From the NCBI GenBank assembly GCA_038380435.1, contig JAWZYU010000720.1, positions 17,549-81,548 of the forward strand: DNA of 64,000 nucleotides, written 5' to 3'. Below the pieces are notes generated by a model, which worked only from the letters and a program-made list of their open reading frames with translations, ran no database searches and was not told where the DNA came from. Position 1 is the first letter of the stretch. Each line of letters starts with the position of its first letter. Made by a program: the position numbers and the translations under genes. Below, one piece after another: positions 44,541 to 55,152 of the stretch. The DNA is from Ryuthela nishihirai. Taxonomy: Eukaryota > Arthropoda > Arachnida > Araneae > Heptathelidae.

Positions 44541-46050
44541 AGTAAAGAAAGAAGTATATAGTGTGTTAAATTAGTGTTGTGTGATGCTACATAAGAAGAC
44601 AGTTCTTATTTGATTCAAGATGAAGCCTGATTCCGATGGTGAAAGGGAATCAACAGTAAAGTTTGTTTTTGGGTGAGAATAACGTTTTAGGAGAGATTAA
44701 CGTTAGATGTTTCGCATCTATGCGGTATAAAGTATTGTTAAGGTAGTCTTGTATCACAAATAAAATTCAATATAAATTGATGTGTTTCTTGAATGTTACA
44801 AGGTAATAGGTTCTATTTTGTCACAGGAGGTGAATATTGACAGCACTGCAGTTTAAACATTGAAAATTAGTTAAGCATAGTAAATCGTTGTTTCTTGTGG
44901 TTTGACTTTATACTAAGAGGAAGAGAAAACTTGTGTTTAGATAAGATTGTTTTATTTGTATGATTTTGTGCCTTTGTAATAAATTACTTCATTCATACTT
45001 TGGTTTGGTAAATATAATTTAGAATTCACGCTCAGTTTTTCATCTGTTTAAATTCATAACAATATATAAAGCTCTCTGTAAATCAATCATTAGGTATGGT
45101 ATCCAATATTTGGTATATGAAATCACATATGTAAATCTGTTTTAAATATAATTAAACGAATACAAAAAAGTACTCTAAATAATATTGTTAAATTCAATAA
45201 ACATGTAATTAATGAAGATCACCTTGGCAATAGTTTTCATTATCTGAACATTTTATCAGTTGACTTGTTATATATTTATGTAACTATCTTTAGAAATTAC
45301 TTTAAAAATGAACACAAGGAGAAAATTTTGCATGTGATCAATACAAGACGAAAGTGTGAAAATTATTTTGTTGAACTAGTTTTTCACAATAATTATAGTA
45401 AAGCACGGATATCTTATCAAATACCCAAAATTTTTAATTCTCTACCGAGAGATCTGTTATGCCTGAGCACTTATTCTGAAATTAAAACTAAAGTTTCGAA
45501 ATGGTTATTAGATGTAAATATTTGAAAAGTAATGTTTAAAAAGTCATATCCTGTATTTGGTATCGTTTTAAGCAACTGCAATATTAATGTGAAATGATGA
45601 CTTGTACAATAGGTAATATTTTTCTGCAATGTGTGCTTATAATTCGTAATTTAATAGACTTATGTTATAAATGTGTTTAATTTTTTATGTTTGTGTTTTA
45701 ATTAATGTTTTTCTTTTTTTGTTGTTGTTAATGTTTTATTTTCTGTTTTTAATTATGTGTTTATTTTCCATTATACATGTCTTATTCTTTAATTAACCTG
45801 TCATGTTACCGAAATGAATCCTGCTGACAAGCCAAAAGGCTTAGGGAGGTAATCTGTATATAACATACTAAGGAATAAATAAGCTATTATTATTATTAAA
45901 TTTGATATTTCAGTGGTGTAGTGTGGTGTGTGATGAACAACGGGTTTACATCGTCAGTAACAATTTGTCCTTTCCCTTCCAGGGGTGGGGGGGTGGAAGC
46001 AACTTTCTGTTTTGAGAGATTAATGAAAAATCCTTTTTGAGTTGAATAGG

Positions 46051-47419
46051 TACAGTCGCTCAAAAAAGTATTCGAACACTATGCTTGATTACAGAATTCA
46101 GAAAAAATATCTGGCAACGATTTTTTTTAGAAATTAGTGATCTGGCAACCTTCGTGTCAGTTGATTACAGAATTCAGGAAAAATATCTGGAGCGTGTACA
46201 GCAACTGCACACGTTCAATATTTCCGTGAGTGAGCCCACACGATCTAGTATCAAAATAATATGACCATCTACAGTCGCTCAAAAAGGTATCTGAACACTA
46301 CGGTTGATTACAGAATTCAGAAAAAATATCTGGCAAAGATTTTTTTAGAAATTAGTGATCTGGCAACCTTCGTGTCAGGTGATTACAGAATTCAGGAAAA
46401 ATATCTGGAGTACAGCAACTGCACACGCTCATATTTCCGTGAGTGAGCCCACACGATCTAGTATCAAAATAATATGACCACCTACAAAGAAAGTACAGTC
46501 GCTCAAAAAGAAGTCGCAAGAAAGTACAGTCGCTCAAAAAAATATCCGAACACTACGGTTGATTACAGAATTCAGAAAAAATATCTGGCAAAGATTTTTT
46601 TAGAAATTAATGATCTGACAACCTTCGTGTCAGTTGATTACAGAATTCAGGAAAAATATCTGGAGCGTGTACAGCAACTGCACACGTTCAATATTTCCGT
46701 GAGTGAGCCCACACGATCTAGTATCAAAATAATATGACCATCTACAGTCGCTCAAAAAGGTATCTGAACACTACGGTTGATTACAGAATTCAGAAAAAAT
46801 ATCTGGCAAAGATTTTTTTAGAAATTAGTGATCTGGCAACCTTCGTGTCAGGTGATTACAGAATTCAGGAAAAATATCTGGAGTACAGCAACTGCACACG
46901 CTCATATTTCCGTGAGTGAGCCCACACGATCTAGTATCAAAATAATATGACCATCTACAGTCGCTCAAAAAAGTATCCGAACACTACGGTTGATTACAGA
47001 ATTCAGAAAAAATATCTGGCAAAGATTTTTTTAGAAATTAGTGATCTGGCAACCTTCGTGTCAGGTGATTACAGAATTCAGGAAAAATATCTGGAGCGTG
47101 TACAGCAACTGCACACGCTCAATATTTCCGTGAGTGAGCCCACACGATCTAGTATCAAAATAATATGACCATCTACAGTCGCTCAAAAAGGTATCCGAAC
47201 ACCATGGTTGATTACAGAATTCAGAAAAAATATCTGGCAAAGATTTTTTTAGAAATTAGTTTTAGAAATTTTAGAAACCTACAGTGAAATTAGTTTTAGA
47301 AATTAGTGATCTGGCAACGAAGGTTGCCAGATCACTAATTTCTAAAAAAATCTTTGCCAGGTATTTTTTCTGAATTCTGTATCAATCATAGTGTTCGGAC
47401 ACTTTTTTGAGCGACTGTA
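46051..47419. repeat. Tandem array of Pal half-units ending in a hairpin
   Basis: Direct units of about 213-224 bp start at TACAGTCGCTC at 46051, 46270, 46525, 46743 and 46956. A 31-bp stub lies at 46494, and the last segment (47174-47419) is a complete type-A hairpin ending GAGCGACTGTA. Each unit is a left A arm followed by the right arm of hairpin B. The in-frame look of successive units is a by-product of the repeat. Confidence 0.92.
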
Positions 47420-47809
47420 CTAACGAAATATGAAGATTAATAGTTTTCAAATCCTCAAAATGGCCTTAAATTTACCTTTGTTAGAGGCCCTAAATGTAGA
47501 AAGTGTAAAACTTGAGTAGAGCCGCTGCTGCCTATTTTGTTTTCCGGAACCAACTTCGATATCTGCAGACCCTTTCTTTAAGTATGATCTTGGATGCTAA
47601 TAATTAATTTTGTTAAATTCAATATCATTTTTAAAAACAATCGAAAATTAAGTCATACTTACTCAACTTTACTGCAGATGTGGTCGTTAGTTTGTTTGCA
47701 AACGTGACGTCCAGTGCTGTCGCCCCGTTGCTCGTGCGATAGCGCCACTCATGACCTTGATAATATTTCAAACGATATACAGTGGTATAAAGATTTGAAA
47801 AATTGGTTA
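47420..47809. other. No recognisable gene
   Basis: No supportable feature. A GC-richer patch lies at 47690-47760. Confidence 0.45.
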
Positions 47810-47880
47810 TCCTGACTAGGATCCGAAACCAGGTCTCCCAGAAGCATGCCAGACATCATAACAGCTAGACCACCAAGGAA
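47810..47880 (-). pseudogene. tRNA-Glu-like relic
   Basis: The minus strand reads TTCCTTGGTGGTCTAGCTG.., with box A TGGTCTAGCTG, a box B-like GGTTTCGGATCC and an end GTCAGGA that partly pairs with the start. The 5' part resembles eukaryotic tRNA-Glu, but box B has an extra base and the stems are mismatched. It may be a pseudo-tRNA or the head of an unknown SINE. Confidence 0.55.
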
Positions 47881-47890
47881 CTGACCATTT

Positions 47891-48194
47891 CTTTAATAAA
47901 GTGACATATAAAAAAAATAAATAAATACCCCCTCAAGCAGCTGCTTGCCACAGAGGTCTGACAGGAGCCTGTCAGTTTATATGCCACAGTAGGAGATCTG
48001 AGAGGATGGCAGGACCTCAGCAGAAAAACGACACATACATCCATGCCTAATTCCGGGGCTCGAACCCAGGTCCTTTAGATCAGTAGTCAAGCGTGCTAAC
48101 CACTCAGCCACGGGATGGCTATAAGCATTCCATACATATAAGCACCATTTTAATAAAGTGACATATAAGCACCATTTTAATAAAGTGACATATA
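47891..48194. repeat. 27-bp minisatellite interrupted by a SINE-B
   Basis: Units AGCACCATTTTAATAAAGTG + ACATATA lie at 48141-48167 and 48168-48194. A partial unit (TTTAATAAAGTGACATATA) lies to the left of the SINE-B at 47892-47910. Confidence 0.75.
47911..48120 (-). mobile_element. SINE-B, full length
   Basis: Minus-sense head with box A (one substitution) and box B (GGTTCGAGCCC), body and a TATTTATTTATT tail. The TSD is not clear. Confidence 0.92.
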
Positions 48195-48524
48195 AGCATT
48201 CAAGTGTTGATTCACCAGTGGTGCCATCTATTATCAGGAGTTGGCTCCTGGAGGCTTCGATAATTTAGCTTTAGGGGTGGTAGGTGGGGGAAGGGTCTGA
48301 GAATAAGACTTGAGTAGGGTTTCCCAATTACTAAAGTATTCCGCCGAACAGGAAACGTTATAATAATATTTTATATGGAATGAGATTTTATAGTTTTTTT
48401 CTTTTAATCTGCTTTTAGTGTCGGACATAAAATATGGGGCTAAAATTAAATTGTACAAAGGATTGTTTTGGATTTCAAAGCAGATAGACAATTTTGAGAT
48501 TTAGTATAAGACGACAGAATTTTT

Positions 48525-48825
48525 TGGGTTCAATTTAATATGACAGGCTTTCCTGCTTCCAGCCGTATATTTAATTCCTTTATAATTTTATCATGCACTT
48601 GGCTCGTAACCTGAGTAGCCATTGGAGCAGTTGATGCCACAGTTTGATGAATTTCTCTTACGAAACTCGATGGCATGGATGCTAGAATCGTTGCTGCCAT
48701 ATTTACGCACCACATCGGAGATTGATGTACCGTCCCTCAATAAGTCCACCACAGCAAGTTTTTCGTCCAATATTAGAACAGAGCTCTACTTCTTTGGTAT
48801 CAGATGAAGATGTGCGTTTAGGGAA
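48525..48825 (-). pseudogene. pogo/Tigger-like transposase N-terminus, broken
   Basis: Translating the minus strand in shifting frames gives the order seen in Tigger-type (CENP-B-like HTH) transposases. PKRTSSSDTK comes first, then a KLAVVDLLRDGTSISDV helix-turn-helix region, VVRKYGSNDSSIHAI, and HQTVASTAPMATQVTSQVHD. At least two frameshifts separate these blocks. The rest of the gene is missing. Confidence 0.72.
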
Positions 48826-48850
48826 TGTGCTGTACATAAATACGTATGTT

Positions 48851-49703
48851 CAGGGCCGCAGAGAGAATTTATGGGCCCCTATGTAATATATGCTCGCCGC
48901 GCCCCCCACCTTGAAAACTTTTTCTTTACAAATCATTAATAGCAATTATTCTGGACACAATGATGACATTCAGAGGAAAAAAAGCCTGTTGCGCAGTCAG
49001 GCATGCAAAAACATAGGCCTACACAGTTTGTGTCACATAAAACTTTTTAGCATTTATTTTAGGGAACATATTTTGCAAAGCTCACAGCAAGATTTAGGAT
49101 TTTTGAGTAAATTTAATATAGGCTACATAACATATCATGGAGAAAAACTAAGCAATTCTGCGAGTCTTCGTTTTTAATTGTCAGTACTGAAAAATAGGCA
49201 ACAATATTTGTTAAACTTCACATTAGCATAATAGCAGATTCAACACTAAATGTGCCGACAAGAGACTTTTAAACTGTTATAATTTGTAACACTGACACAC
49301 AGACCACAGACGATGTTACTGGAACTCGAAACATGAACAATGTAATATACCTGATCGCACGGGTTGGGTTTGAGAGAGTCCAACTGTTGCTACTGCTGCA
49401 GAGGTGGGATGGTTAACAGGGAAAATACAAGCAAATGCTGTAAGTTAACGCGGACAAAAGCAGATGTTAAGAAATGGTTCGTTCAACTACTATTAATGAG
49501 ATAATGTCATAATCCAACTAGTGTTCCTTTTTAAAAGCATATTATAACAAATAATGTTCTTGTGGAATTTTATAGGATCGATATATAGCCTAACTAAGAA
49601 TAATTTTAGTAAGAAAAAGTCACTTAATCTGACGGGCCCTTATTGCTGACGGGCCCCTATGCACTAGTCCCCCTTGCCCCCCCCCCCCCTGTCGGCGGCC
49701 CTG
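48851..49703. mobile_element. hAT-like element, 853 bp, non-autonomous
   Basis: Exact 8-bp TSD CGTATGTT (48843-48850 and 49704-49711). The ends are CAGGGCCGCAGA and, on the other strand, CAGGGCCGCCGACAGG. GGGCCCCTATG is repeated inverted near both ends. It has no transposase frame. A C-run lies just inside the right end. Confidence 0.9.
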
Positions 49704-49982
49704 CGTATGTTTAAACAACAGAATCACACTCCTAGCGGCGAGATGCTCATACTATGAGAAGCGCGGGGACTGACACCAGCTGAGAGAACAGCAGAGTCAA
49801 GTCGCCCATCTTACGCTCACTCCGGGACCACTCATTGAGTGGAATGACGGCCAGAATCACTCACACTGCTTAAATTGTCCTTCTTCTGTTTTTGCCGAGG
49901 AGTTAAATACGAGTATGATGTAACTGAATTTATACGAAAAGCAAAGCTATTAGCAAAATTTATAGAAATTCTGCTGATGAAT

Positions 49983-50365
49983 GGGGCGGGGGTGGCTCAG
50001 TCGGTAGCGCGCCAGGTTCGTAATCTGTATTTCCCAGGTTCGAGTCCCAGCTGGGTCAGTGTTGAGATTTATCTCTGCAAAATTCCCCGCCCTGCCCACG
50101 GTCAGTAAGGGACACTGATGGGCTTGGAAAGGCCGCCGTCAGTCGGATAGAGACGTTAAGCCGTGGCCCCATGTGCGGGAGAGCCATACCCTGCGCACGT
50201 TAAAGAATACGCTGAATGACCTTGACTGGAGGCTACCATCTGTTTCCCAACTGCTGTTCCAGTGGATCCCCTCTCCCAACCTACTCTGAGCCTTCGGGGT
50301 CCATGTGACCTGGCCATTTAGCCCATGGTGTGCAAAAAAGTGCCGCTCAGAGGTAAACCAACCAA
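49983..50365 (+). mobile_element. SINE-A, full length
   Basis: Both boxes are intact and the body has scattered substitutions. The tail reads GGTAAACCAACCAACCC. No convincing TSD. Confidence 0.92.
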
Positions 50366-50655
50366 CCCTGGTATAAAGAGCGATTTCACTCTCTTGACGC
50401 ACACTCTGATCAAATTCAATAAGTAAAATTTTAAAAGAATACGGATTATGGGAAAATACATGTTAAGATTAGGATACTTCCATATTTTTGTGAATAGAAA
50501 ACTACAAAAACTAACTTTGATAGAAGGTTATTTTTTACACAGAAGTGCAACAGAGATAAATTGCAGATCTCATTAAAATTTTTCGAAATTTCAGTTTTAA
50601 ACAATATTTCTTTAATAGCTATTGAACTGAATTATTTGACAGCAGGTGCTGTCCA

Positions 50656-50860
50656 AGCCGTCCCGTGACCGAGTGGTTAGCGCGCTTGGCTACTGACCTA
50701 AGGGACCCGGGTTCGAGCCCCGGGTAAGGCATGGATGTATGGGTCGTTTTTCTGCTGAGGTCCTGCCATCCTCTCAGACCTTCTACTATGGCATATAAAC
50801 TGACAGGCTCCTGTCAGATCTCTGTGGCAAGCATCTGCTTGAGGGGGTATTTATTTTTTT
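50656..50860 (+). mobile_element. SINE-B, full length
   Basis: Head with box A (TGACCGAGTGG, one change) and perfect box B, body and TATTTATTTTTTTTATTT tail. GGTGCTGTCC and GGGGCTGTCC on the two sides are a likely TSD. Confidence 0.92.
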
Positions 50861-50869
50861 TATTTAGGG

Positions 50870-51576
50870 GCTGTCCGTCCTAAAAGCTTTGAAAATTGAT
50901 GGAAACTACAAAACCATTGATGGAAATTAAAAAAAAAAACAATTAATGTAAAATTTGACGAAAACTAAAAGATTTAATTGAGACAAACTTTTAAAATAAA
51001 GTCAGATTCGTTTATATCGAAGTCGTTTAAACGAAATTACAGCTATAACGAAACAAAGTCCATTCCATTTCGAGTTTTAAAACTATGTTCTACGCATTTT
51101 TCATTACGAATACTTTTCCATTCTTTTTTACGGATTAAAAAAAATTCCTTTAAGGATCATTTAATCAGAGCATACGGATTAGTGAATATTGACAAATTCC
51201 CCTACTTTTCCCACCTGAAAGTTAATTTGGGGTAACGCACTTTTGAAGGCCGTCTGACTTCTGTGGGTTTCTGTCACTTTCCATCTGACGACATGCTTAC
51301 CGACCTGGATTTCAAACTGAGTCACTTAAAATCTACGTAACACCCCAGGCGCTGAATTAACGCAGACATTCCATGAAAGGATTGAACTAAGCTTAATTAA
51401 ACAACGAATTTGCCAGTCTGCTGATATCCTCGACGATTGGTAAAGAGCTGGGGGTAACGGACAAACTCACTTCGGAATTTCACTGTGGAGGTGGTGACAA
51501 GACAAGAATGCAATATATCAGATAATAAAAGTTCATTTATATTTCGCCAAATCTGATTTTCTTTCTTCACCAAGTG
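50870..51576. other. No recognisable gene
   Basis: Plus-strand frame 50978-51235 (85 codons) shows no domain I know. TTTATATCGAAGTCGTTTAAAC at 51010-51032 recalls pogo-type termini, but no partner was found. Confidence 0.4.
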
Positions 51577-52210
51577 TACAGTCGCTCAAAAAAGTATCCG
51601 ACCTTACGGTTGATTACAGAATTCAGAAAAAATATCTGGCAACGATTTTTTTTAGAAATTGGTGATCTGGTAACCTTCGTGTCACGTGACACGAAGGTTG
51701 CCAAATCACCAATTTCTAAAAAAATAGTTGCCGGATATTTTTTCTGAATTCTGTAATCGACCATAGTGTTCGGATACTTTTTTGAGCGACTGTAGGTGGT
51801 CATATTATTTTGATACTAGATCGTGTGGGCTCACTCACGGAAATATTGAGCGTGTGCAGTTACCGTTCACAGCAAACTGGAGCGTGTGCAGTTACTGCGC
51901 ACGCTCCAGTTTGCTGTGAACGGTAACTGCACACGCTCAATATTTCCGTGAGTGAGCCCACACGATCTAGTATCAAAATAATATGACCACCTACAGTCGC
52001 TCAAAAAAGTATCCGAACACTATGGTTGATTACAGAATTCAGAAAAAATATCTGGCAAAGATTTTTTTAGAAATTAGTGATCTGCGAACCTTCGTGTCAC
52101 GTGACACGAAGGTTGCCAGATCACTAATTTCTAAAAAAATCGTTGTCAGATATTTTTTCTGAATTCTGTAATCAACCATAGTGTTCGGATATTTTTTTTG
52201 AGCGACTGTA
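51577..52210. repeat. Pal composite: hairpin A - hairpin B - hairpin A
   Basis: It consists of three consecutive near-perfect palindromes. A (51577-51794) is centred on GTCACGTGAC, B (51795-51991) on CAGTTACTGCGCACG, and A again (51992-52210) on GTCACGTGAC. Outer ends are TACAGTCGCTC and GAGCGACTGTA, with TA borders as in Tc1/mariner elements. The whole block is also an inverted repeat about its centre near 51893. No coding sequence. Confidence 0.93.
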
Positions 52211-52282
52211 CCTTCTGACTGTGAGCTATTACACAAGTTTGCACTAAGACTGCAAAAAAAAAAAGTAAACTTCTTCATCTTG

Positions 52283-52925
52283 GTTGGGTTGTTTTACCTC
52301 TGAGCGACACTTTTTTGTACACAATGTGCTAATTTGGCAGGTCAAAAAGACCCCAAAGACTCAGAGTAAAGCAGGAGACCCTTGGAACAGCTGTTGGGAG
52401 ACAGATGGTAGCCTCCCGTCAAGGACATCCAGCGTGTTCTTAACGTGCAGAGGATATGGCTCTCCCACACACGGGGCCACGGCTTAACGTCCCATCCGAT
52501 AGACAGTTGGTGGCCTTTCCAAGGAAAGTCCAAACTTATCAGTCTCCCCTACTAATAGTGGGCAGGTTGTGTTGGGTTGTTTTACCTCTGAGCGGCACTT
52601 TTTTGCACACCATGGGCTAAATGGGCAGGTCACATGGACCCCGAAGGCTCAGAGAAGGTTGGGGCAGGGGACCCACTGGAACAGCTGTTGGGAGACAGAT
52701 GGTAGCCTCCCGTCAAAGCCATCCAGCGTGTTCTTTAACGTGCACAGGGTATGGCTCTCCCGCACACGGGGCCACGGCTTAACGTCCCATCCGACGGACG
52801 GCGGCCTTTCCAAGCCCATCGTTGTCCCCTACTGACCGTGGACAGGGTGATGAGTTTTGTGGAGAGAAATCTCAACATTGACCCAGCTGCGACCCGAACC
52901 TGGGAACTACAGATTACGAGCCTGG
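52283..52925 (-). mobile_element. Two SINE-A copies in tandem, both incomplete
   Basis: 52283-52570 is an older, shortened copy ending at AATAGTGGGCAGG. 52571-52925 is a younger one that lacks the last part of its head (it stops at GAGCCTGGCGC, before box A). Confidence 0.85.
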
Positions 52926-53419
52926 CGCAAATTTTAGTCTAATTTTAGTCTAATTTTAGTATATTCGAAGTTTAACCTCTAATTTTAAGTCTATGGGGAT
53001 TTTGAGAAATTCATACCCCCCCCCCCCCCCCACCACCACCACCACCACCCGAGTGACTTCGCACATACCTATATTCTTTCCATGGGTGAAGGAAACGTTC
53101 ATGCAAATTTTTGGTGCCTCCAGCTATTCTGGGGAACAGATGCACAAACAAACAAACATTCTTATTTATATAATAGATAAGTAACAACCGGTTAAATTTT
53201 AATAGATATATTGTTTTAATTCACTCGTATAATTAAAATTAAGTAATTTATTAAATATCAATCATTTGGAGCGAAAACGAAGTAGTACATACCCATGACG
53301 ATAGAGGCGCTGAATTCGGGCAAAGAGTTATATTAATCAGTGGCCTTGGTCATTACCCTCCTGTAGCCCCCTGTTCACAGAATCCAGCTCCCCCAACGGC
53401 CAGTGTTCATATTTATCTC
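52926..53419. other. Microsatellites, no gene
   Basis: Three AATTTTAGTCT-like units at 52930-52962. A C-run followed by (CAC)n at 53017-53049. The rest is AT-rich and unremarkable. Confidence 0.6.
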
Positions 53420-53424
53420 AGCAT

Positions 53425-53893
53425 TCCAGGTTCGAGCCTTCTTCACTCCATTCCCCCCTCCCCCCCTTGGTCAGCGTTTGAGAATTTATCTCCACAAAAC
53501 TCCCCGCCCTGCCCACGGTCAGTAGGGGACACCGATTGGCTTGGAAAGGTCGCCGTCCGTCGGATGGGACGTTAAGCCGTGGCCCCGTGTGTGGGAGAGC
53601 CATACCCTGTGCACGTTAAAGAACACGCTGGATGGCCTTGACGTAAGGCTACCCTCTGTTTCCCAACATCTGTTCCAGTGGGTCCCCTCACCCATCCTTC
53701 TCTGAGCCTTCGGGTCCTTGTGACCTGGCCATTTAGCCCATGGTGTGCAAAAAAGTGCCGCTCAGAGTTAAAACAACCCAATCCCTCCCCCAACCTTCTC
53801 TGAGCCTTCGGGGTCATTGTGACATGGCCATTTAGCCCATTGTGTGCAAAAAAAGTGCCGCTCAGAGGTAAAACAACAACAACCCATCCCAAA
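53425..53893 (+). mobile_element. SINE-A with damaged head plus a tandem tail module
   Basis: 53425-53785 has box B, but a C-rich insertion separates it from the GTCAGCG segment. It is followed by a tail module (53786-53893) starting at CTCCCCCAACC, another body-to-tail junction. Confidence 0.82.
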
Positions 53894-54490
53894 AAACATA
53901 AAATATTTTTCTAAAAATTTGTGCATCCCAACTTTTTCCATCAAATTAATAATGCACTGACACGTGCTCACGAGTGGTGAGGGAAAGGACATCATTGGTT
54001 TATTTGATGCCATCACATTCTTGTCACCGAACCGGTTCGATATTTGGAAACATTCTGATTACTATCGCATTCAAGGAAATCTTCAAGTTCGTGCTAAATA
54101 TCAGTCATGAATTAAAAAACAAGAGGAAAAAATAAAACCAACGCATCGGTCGTTACGACGCAGAAGGCCAGTGAAGCCACAGAAACCGGTAGCCTGGGCA
54201 GACGCCCACACAGTCCAATTTATCTTCTGCAATAGCCTATATTTCTAAAGTTCGGAGTGGCAACAGCAGAATGGCCTCACTAGCCTAATTCCATTGTCGA
54301 CTGCTTCTTGATATCTTGCAGTTGCTTCTGTTAAATGCAAACATTTTAGAAACTTGTAACGATTTTAATTTTTCTTTTTTTCTTTGCTACTAAACAGATT
54401 TTTGCTTAAAATAATGAGACTGAAATGAAATTTCACCTTCAAACTTTTAAAATCTTTTATGTATGCGTTAAGAGAAATCGAGGTAAGTAA
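53894..54490. other. No recognisable gene
   Basis: No supportable feature. A GC-balanced patch lies at 54150-54300. Confidence 0.4.
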
Positions 54491-54497
54491 ATTTACA

Positions 54498-54890
54498 TCA
54501 GACCGGTGATTCTCTATGCTTCACCCATATGGGCGAATACTACACCCACCAATATTCGTAAGATTCAGATCTTACAGAACAAGATTTTGAGAACTGTGGT
54601 CGATGCCTGGTTTGTCACTAACAGACAACTCCATAAAGACCTGGGCATCGACCATATATATACACTTATAAAACGCACCTCGAAAAGATTTTTTGAGCCT
54701 GTAAGCAATAATTCCAATGAGATTATTTCTTCTCTGATTCTTTACGATCATATTGTTTTGAACAAGTACCAGAGGCCTAAAACGGTAGCGTCCTCTGAGG
54801 GTGACCTACCCGTTTTAGGTTTCTTATGCAATTTTACTGCTATTTTTAGCTTCTCTGATGATCCTTAGGGGCCCACCTAAGGGTGGTTTA
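54498..54890 (+). pseudogene. Jockey-like LINE, C-terminal fragment
   Basis: The open frame begins at the RPVILYASPIWA motif, which follows the thumb in Jockey-clade reverse transcriptases. It continues through IRKIQILQNKILRTVVDAWF and RQLHKDLGI to a C-terminal stretch ending near 54868. Everything upstream is absent, so the copy is strongly 5'-truncated. The frame itself is intact over about 120 codons. It differs in sequence from the two LINEs at 41-46 kb. Confidence 0.8.
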
Positions 54891-55152
54891 CTTATATATT
54901 TTGTTCTTACTCATGCCAAATAGGCTTATCTTTATGATGGCGATGGTTAGAGGAAAAATTATTACCCGGTACATCAAATATGATTATACGATCTACGGAC
55001 AAATTTTAAAATTTGCTTCTGCTGTCTTCATAACATGAATGCATTTAACAGCAAATTTTTATTCTTTCACTTACAGTACGAAAATTCAAAGTTGAAATTT
55101 AATGGATTACCACTCTTTCCGAAGGCTTTGCATTCCATTAGACGGCTCCAAC

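Larger units (their letters stand above)
43038..45061 (+). mobile_element. Solo-LTR-like element in the LINE, itself interrupted
   Basis: It begins TGTTACAAC and ends CATAACA, so TG..CA ends with a 5-bp TGTTA/TAACA inverted repeat. It is flanked by a 4-bp TSD, ATAT (43034-43037 and 45062-45065). Removing it restores the RT frame of the host LINE across the junction. Without the nested SINE it is about 700 bp (43038-43228 plus 44553-45061). An AATAAA occurs near 44979. No internal retroviral-type genes are present, which fits a solo LTR. The strand is uncertain. Confidence 0.75.
41085..45900 (+). pseudogene. Decayed LINE (Jockey/I-type reverse transcriptase), split by two insertions
   Basis: Non-LTR retrotransposon reverse transcriptase remains lie at 41085-41607, 42403-43037 and 45062-45900. 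The first holds the N-terminal RT region (NNYFASVYR-like, then a QYEFRKNRAIIDLLENF block). The second holds a PQSSVLGPL block (about 42538-42570), the FADDT palm motif (42639-42653) and the thumb region. The third holds the C-terminal region, with IPKIFNSLP near 45425-45450. Frames are broken by stops and small indels. The 3' end carries AATAAATAAGC and (ATT)n (about 45880-45898). Joining the second and third segments at a 4-bp duplication continues the reading frame, so the intervening 2 kb is an insertion. The 5' part (endonuclease) is missing. Confidence 0.88.

Noticed and set aside
43038..45061. Interpretation as a complete LTR retrotransposon
   Set aside because: Only one terminal sequence is present, and no gag or pol remains lie between the ends. 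Everything inside is a SINE plus a LINE, so a solo LTR is the simpler reading.
46261..47168. Repeated open frames of about 60-87 codons at regular spacing, resembling a repeat protein
   Set aside because: The spacing is that of the palindromic tandem unit, and single units elsewhere have no such frame. It is a by-product of the DNA repeat.
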